Positions 6,165 to 8,327 of a DNA stretch of 8,327 bases are shown here, piece after piece. Both the position numbers and the translations under genes were made by a program. How positions within the stretch are numbered: the stretch's first letter is position 1; each line of letters starts with the position of its first letter. The notes under the pieces are model-generated. The model was not told the DNA's origin. It searched no databases and saw nothing but the letters and a program-made list of their open reading frames with translations. This stretch comes from Novosphingobium sp. (GTDB lineage Bacteria; Pseudomonadota; Alphaproteobacteria; Sphingomonadales; Sphingomonadaceae), in NCBI GenBank assembly GCA_021299075.1, contig JAJTFU010000075.1, forward strand, positions 1 to 8,327, given 5' to 3'.

Positions 6165-6701
6165 ATGGCTCGCTGGTACATCATCCACGCCTACTCGGGT
6201 TTCGAGAACAAGGTGCGCGAATCGATCCTGTCCGAGGCTGAGCGCCTGGGGCTGTCGGCGCTGGTCGAAGCGGTCGAAGTGCCGTCGGAAACCGTCACCG
6301 AAGTGAAGCGCGGCAAGAAGGTTCAGGTCGAACGCAAGACCATGCCGGGCTATGTCCTGGCCAAGCTGGCGATGAACGACGATGTCTATCACCTCGTCAA
6401 GAACACCGCCAAGGTCACCGGCTTCCTCGGCAACAACAACAAGCCGCAGCCGATCTCTGACCGCGAAGCCGCCCGCTATTTCGGCGCGCGCGATGCCGCC
6501 GCGGCCGAACCCAAGAAGCACATCAGCGTCGATTACGAGATCGGCGATTCGGTCAAGGTGCTGGACGGCCCGTTCAATTCCTTCACCGGCGTGGTGGAAG
6601 AGCTCGATTTCGACAAGAACCGCGTCAAGGTCTCGGTCTCGATCTTCGGCCGTGCCACCCCGGTCGAGCTGGACTTCGAGCACGTCGAACTGGTGAAGTA
6701 A
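6165..6701 (+). CDS. nusG: Transcription termination/antitermination factor NusG
   Basis: NusG binds RNA polymerase through its NGN domain and Rho or ribosomal protein S10 through its KOW domain, linking transcription to translation and termination. The 178-residue product is full length for the bacterial family. The NGN domain covers about residues 1-108, opening with MARWYIIHAYSGFENKV and containing KTMPGYVLAKL (58-68) and VTGFLGNN (84-91). An Ala-rich linker is at about 109-119. The KOW domain is about 124-178, with GDSVKVLDGPFNSFTGVVEE at 127-146. The start is ATG 6165, preceded by GGAAA. It follows secE by 33 bases. The usual downstream partner rplK is separated from it by an opposite-strand protease gene. 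Confidence 0.98.
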   Translation: MARWYIIHAYSGFENKVRESILSEAERLGLSALVEAVEVPSETVTEVKRGKKVQVERKTMPGYVLAKLAMNDDVYHLVKNTAKVTGFLGNNNKPQPISDREAARYFGARDAAAAEPKKHISVDYEIGDSVKVLDGPFNSFTGVVEELDFDKNRVKVSVSIFGRATPVELDFEHVELVK

Positions 6702-6724
6702 GGCGGGCGCAGTCTGTCGCCGCC
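6702..6724. terminator. GC hairpin between convergent nusG and protease genes (possible bidirectional terminator)
   Basis: GGCGG (6702-6706) pairs with CCGCC (6720-6724). After one bulged G at 6707, CG (6708-6709) pairs with CG (6718-6719), leaving an 8-base loop. The stem starts right after the nusG stop and ends on the first base of the protease stop codon, filling the whole gap. It lacks a T-tract, so termination here would need Rho or be weak. Confidence 0.4.
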
Positions 6725-7776
6725 TAGCGGTTGCAGACCGCCGCATTGCCGCGTTCCGCGCCGATCTTGGCGTAGCTGCGCTGGGTTGAGATCGTGATCC
6801 CCTGGGACGCGCAGCTGCGCAGCTGGAAGCGGACCTTGCGGGCCTTGAAATCCAGGCTGACCTTGCGGAAGTTTTCCATCAGGTCGGTGCCCAGCAGCAG
6901 CGCCGGCTTGGTATCCAGTCCGAAGGCGGCAAAGGGCGGGACGTCGGCAAAGGCGACCGGCACATTGGTCATCACCACGCCGCCGACGCGCAGATCCCGG
7001 ACCACGGCCAGTTCCAGCGTCAGCGCCTTGCCGGTTACGCCAACGACCTCGATCTTCTGCAATTCGGCTTGGCGGCGGCGGACGATCTGATTGCGCAGCG
7101 CCATGTTGCCGATCGTGATTTCCGAGCCGGTATCGACCACGGCATCGAGCGGCAAACGGTTGGCGGTGACTTGGGTCAGGATCAGTTGCCCGCGCTTCAG
7201 CCGCGCGGTCACCACGATTTCCCCGTCGAGGCGCGGGGCGGGCTTCTTGGCATCGTCGACGCTGATCTTGCGCTTCTCGAAATCGAGCATCAGCCGCTGT
7301 TCGACCAGGGCATCGAGCCCGATCATCCCGGTCGCGCCCAGATCGCGCTCGTCCAGCCTTGGCAGTTCCAGCTCGCGGAAGACCGAAGGGCCGAGCTGCA
7401 GGGCGTCAACCAGCACGCGCTCGACTTGCCGGCTTTCGGTGATGCTGTTGAGCAGCACGGGCTTTCCGGACGGCAGCTGCAGGGCCGAGGCAAGGCGCGA
7501 ACCGATCACCGAGGTGTCGGCGCCGCTATCGACCACGAAGCGATAAGGCCCGGTACCGTTGACGCCGACCTCAACCGTCAGGCGTGAGCGCAGCTTGCGG
7601 GCCGCAATCTCTTCGCCCCCAATCGCAAGGTTATCGTCGATCACCGCCGGGGTCAGCGGGGGCATCTTGTAGGCTGGGACAACTGTTTTGCGGTCACGTG
7701 CGGCCCCGAGCTCTGGCAGGGCAATTGCCATCAAGCCGCAAGCCAGCACGGATAGAGTCAGAATAGCGCGCTTCAT
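6724..7776 (-). CDS. Secreted retropepsin-like aspartic protease with two active-site motifs
   Basis: Predicted periplasmic aspartic peptidase of the retropepsin-like (Asp_protease_2) type, 350 residues. Residues 1-26 look like a Sec signal peptide (MKR, hydrophobic core, cut near GAA-RD). Two copies of the catalytic Asp-Thr/Ser-Gly motif are present: VVDSGADTSVIG at 81-92 (Asp83) and VVDTGSEITIG at 213-223 (Asp215). Each is followed by the second family signature, a hydrophobic-Gly element before a beta pair: MIGLDALVEQRLMLDF (151-166) and LLGTDLMENFRKVSLDF (294-310). The chain thus looks like two retropepsin domains in tandem, able to form an intramolecular pair like the dimer of retroviral protease. 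Cys322 and Cys348 may form a disulfide. ATG 7776 was chosen because it begins the signal peptide and has AAGG about 10 bases upstream; a longer frame to 7866 adds charged sequence before the signal. The substrate is unknown. It lies between nusG and rplK on the opposite strand. Confidence 0.87.
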   Translation of the reverse strand: MKRAILTLSVLACGLMAIALPELGAARDRKTVVPAYKMPPLTPAVIDDNLAIGGEEIAARKLRSRLTVEVGVNGTGPYRFVVDSGADTSVIGSRLASALQLPSGKPVLLNSITESRQVERVLVDALQLGPSVFRELELPRLDERDLGATGMIGLDALVEQRLMLDFEKRKISVDDAKKPAPRLDGEIVVTARLKRGQLILTQVTANRLPLDAVVDTGSEITIGNMALRNQIVRRRQAELQKIEVVGVTGKALTLELAVVRDLRVGGVVMTNVPVAFADVPPFAAFGLDTKPALLLGTDLMENFRKVSLDFKARKVRFQLRSCASQGITISTQRSYAKIGAERGNAAVCNR

Positions 7777-7787
7777 GGGGATCAGCC

Positions 7788-7802
7788 TTAAGCCCGCGTT
7801 AT
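7788..7802 (-). promoter_or_regulatory. CtrA-like box upstream of the protease gene
   Basis: TTAA, 7 bases, TTAT at 7788-7802 matches 7 of 8 positions of the alphaproteobacterial CtrA motif TTAA-N7-TTAA. It lies 12-26 bases before the protease ATG and overlaps its AAGG ribosome site. One mismatch and no promoter evidence keep this tentative. Confidence 0.3.
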
Positions 7803-7968
7803 CGCTGCGCCAGTGCTTTTCGACCACCGGTACATGGCTGCGGCGAGCGGGCCACAAGGCTTGCATTCCTGCCGACTTTCGCCTAAGCGCGCGCCTTCGC
7901 TTGGGGGTTCCCGAGTGATTCCGTGCGGGAGAAGGGCCCCTGGCCCCTCGCTTGACCGCTTACTCTGC

Positions 7969-7986
7969 GGCCCGAAGTTCCGGGCC
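7969..7986 (+). promoter_or_regulatory. Perfect hairpin in the rplK leader
   Basis: GGCCCG (7969-7974), a 6-base loop AAGTTC, and CGGGCC (7981-7986) form an all-GC perfect stem. It ends 9 bases before the rplK ribosome site. In other bacteria the rplK-rplA leader is bound by L1 for autogenous control; whether this stem is such a site is inference. Confidence 0.45.
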
Positions 7987-7995
7987 AACAGGAAG

Positions 7996-8003
7996 AAAGG
8001 AGG
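7996..8003 (+). promoter_or_regulatory. Strong ribosome binding site for rplK
   Basis: AAAGGAGG lies 6 bases before the GTG at 8010. It is the strongest Shine-Dalgarno in the window and fixes the GTG as the start. Confidence 0.85.
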
Positions 8004-8009
8004 CCCATC

Positions 8010-8327
8010 GTGGCCAAGAAGATTGAAGGCTATATCAAGCTGCAGGTTCCTGCAGGCAAGGCGACCCCGTCGCCGCCGATCGGTCCGGCCCTGGGCCAGC
8101 GCGGCGTCAACATCATGGAATTCTGCAAGGCGTTCAACGCCGCGACGCAGGACCTTGAGCCCGCCATGCCGATCCCGACCATCATCACGGTCTATGCGGA
8201 TCGCAGCTTCACTTTCGTCACCAAGACCCCGCCTGCCACCTTCCTGATCAAGAAGGCGATCAACCTGAAGTCGGGCTCGAAGGAGCCGGGCAAGGTTTCC
8301 GCCGGAACGATCAAGCGCTCGCAGCTG
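8010..8327 (+). CDS. rplK: 50S ribosomal protein L11, 3' end outside window
   Basis: L11 forms the base of the ribosomal stalk with 23S rRNA at the GTPase-associated centre and takes part in factor binding and RelA signalling. The 106 visible residues cover about three quarters of the usual 140-145. The N-terminal domain shows MAKKIEGYIKLQVPAGKA and the conserved proline-rich ATPSPPIGPALGQRGVNI (18-35), the region contacted by thiostrepton. The C-terminal RNA-binding domain begins near residue 74 (PPATFLIKKA) and runs off the edge. The start is GTG with a strong ribosome site 6 bases upstream. rplA would be expected next. Its own leader and promoter region separate it from nusG because of the inserted protease gene. 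Confidence 0.98.
   Translation, partial: MAKKIEGYIKLQVPAGKATPSPPIGPALGQRGVNIMEFCKAFNAATQDLEPAMPIPTIITVYADRSFTFVTKTPPATFLIKKAINLKSGSKEPGKVSAGTIKRSQL

Larger units (their letters stand above)
7777..8009. promoter_or_regulatory. Divergent control region between the protease gene and rplK
   Basis: This 233-base gap should hold the promoters of the protease gene (leftward) and of rplK (rightward). A rightward candidate is TTGCAT (7861-7866) and TAAGCG (7884-7889), spaced 17 bases; it is weak. TTGACC at 7952-7957 is a good -35 hexamer but has no matching -10. A short inverted repeat TCCCG (7909-7913) / CGGGA (7926-7930) and a GATTC methylation-type site (7917-7921) also lie here. No small gene was recognised. 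Confidence 0.4.

Noticed and set aside
5814..6746. Long minus-strand open frame (310 codons) across secE and nusG
   Set aside because: It is the shadow of two strongly conserved genes in a GC-rich genome; its sequence is His/Asp/Arg-rich without family motifs.
7777..7866. N-terminal extension of the aspartic protease to 7866
   Set aside because: The extra 30 residues are charged and precede a good signal peptide; ATG 7776 has its own ribosome site.
7952..7980. TTGACC as the -35 box of the rplK promoter
   Set aside because: No -10-like hexamer lies 16-19 bases downstream; the matching region is inside the GC hairpin loop and stem.

Overview
The window is GC-rich, densely coded bacterial chromosome. 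Gene content points to an alphaproteobacterium, most likely a sphingomonad (Sphingomonas, Novosphingobium or Erythrobacter type). The NDUFA12-type complex I accessory subunit beside a DUF2155 lipoprotein and aat is a characteristically alphaproteobacterial set. The genus-level guess is inference from overall protein style, not from a marker gene.

Left part (1-4136). A fatty-acyl-AMP ligase runs off the left edge on the minus strand. Divergent from it is a tightly packed plus-strand run: recX, a DUF192 lipoprotein (sharing one base with recX), NDUFA12 and a DUF2155 lipoprotein (2 bases after NDUFA12). This run converges on aat (minus strand). The aat frame has no stop where the family normally ends and reads 211 bases into the antisense of the DUF2155 gene.

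Right part (4211-8327). This is the tRNA-Trp / secE / nusG / rplK translation-transcription module. It is interrupted twice: by a 500-residue polytopic membrane protein between tRNA-Trp and secE, and by a secreted two-motif retropepsin-like aspartic protease on the opposite strand between nusG and rplK. rplK is cut by the right edge.

RNA-scale structures lie in the gaps: a nested inverted repeat in the secE leader, a bulged GC hairpin filling the nusG/protease convergent gap, a perfect 6-bp hairpin just before the rplK ribosome binding site, and a CtrA-like box in front of the protease gene. No mobile element, CRISPR array or phage gene was seen. No gap without a gene exceeds about 235 bases. 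The most unusual signal is the wobble-aligned antisense overlap of aat with the low-complexity tail of the DUF2155 gene.
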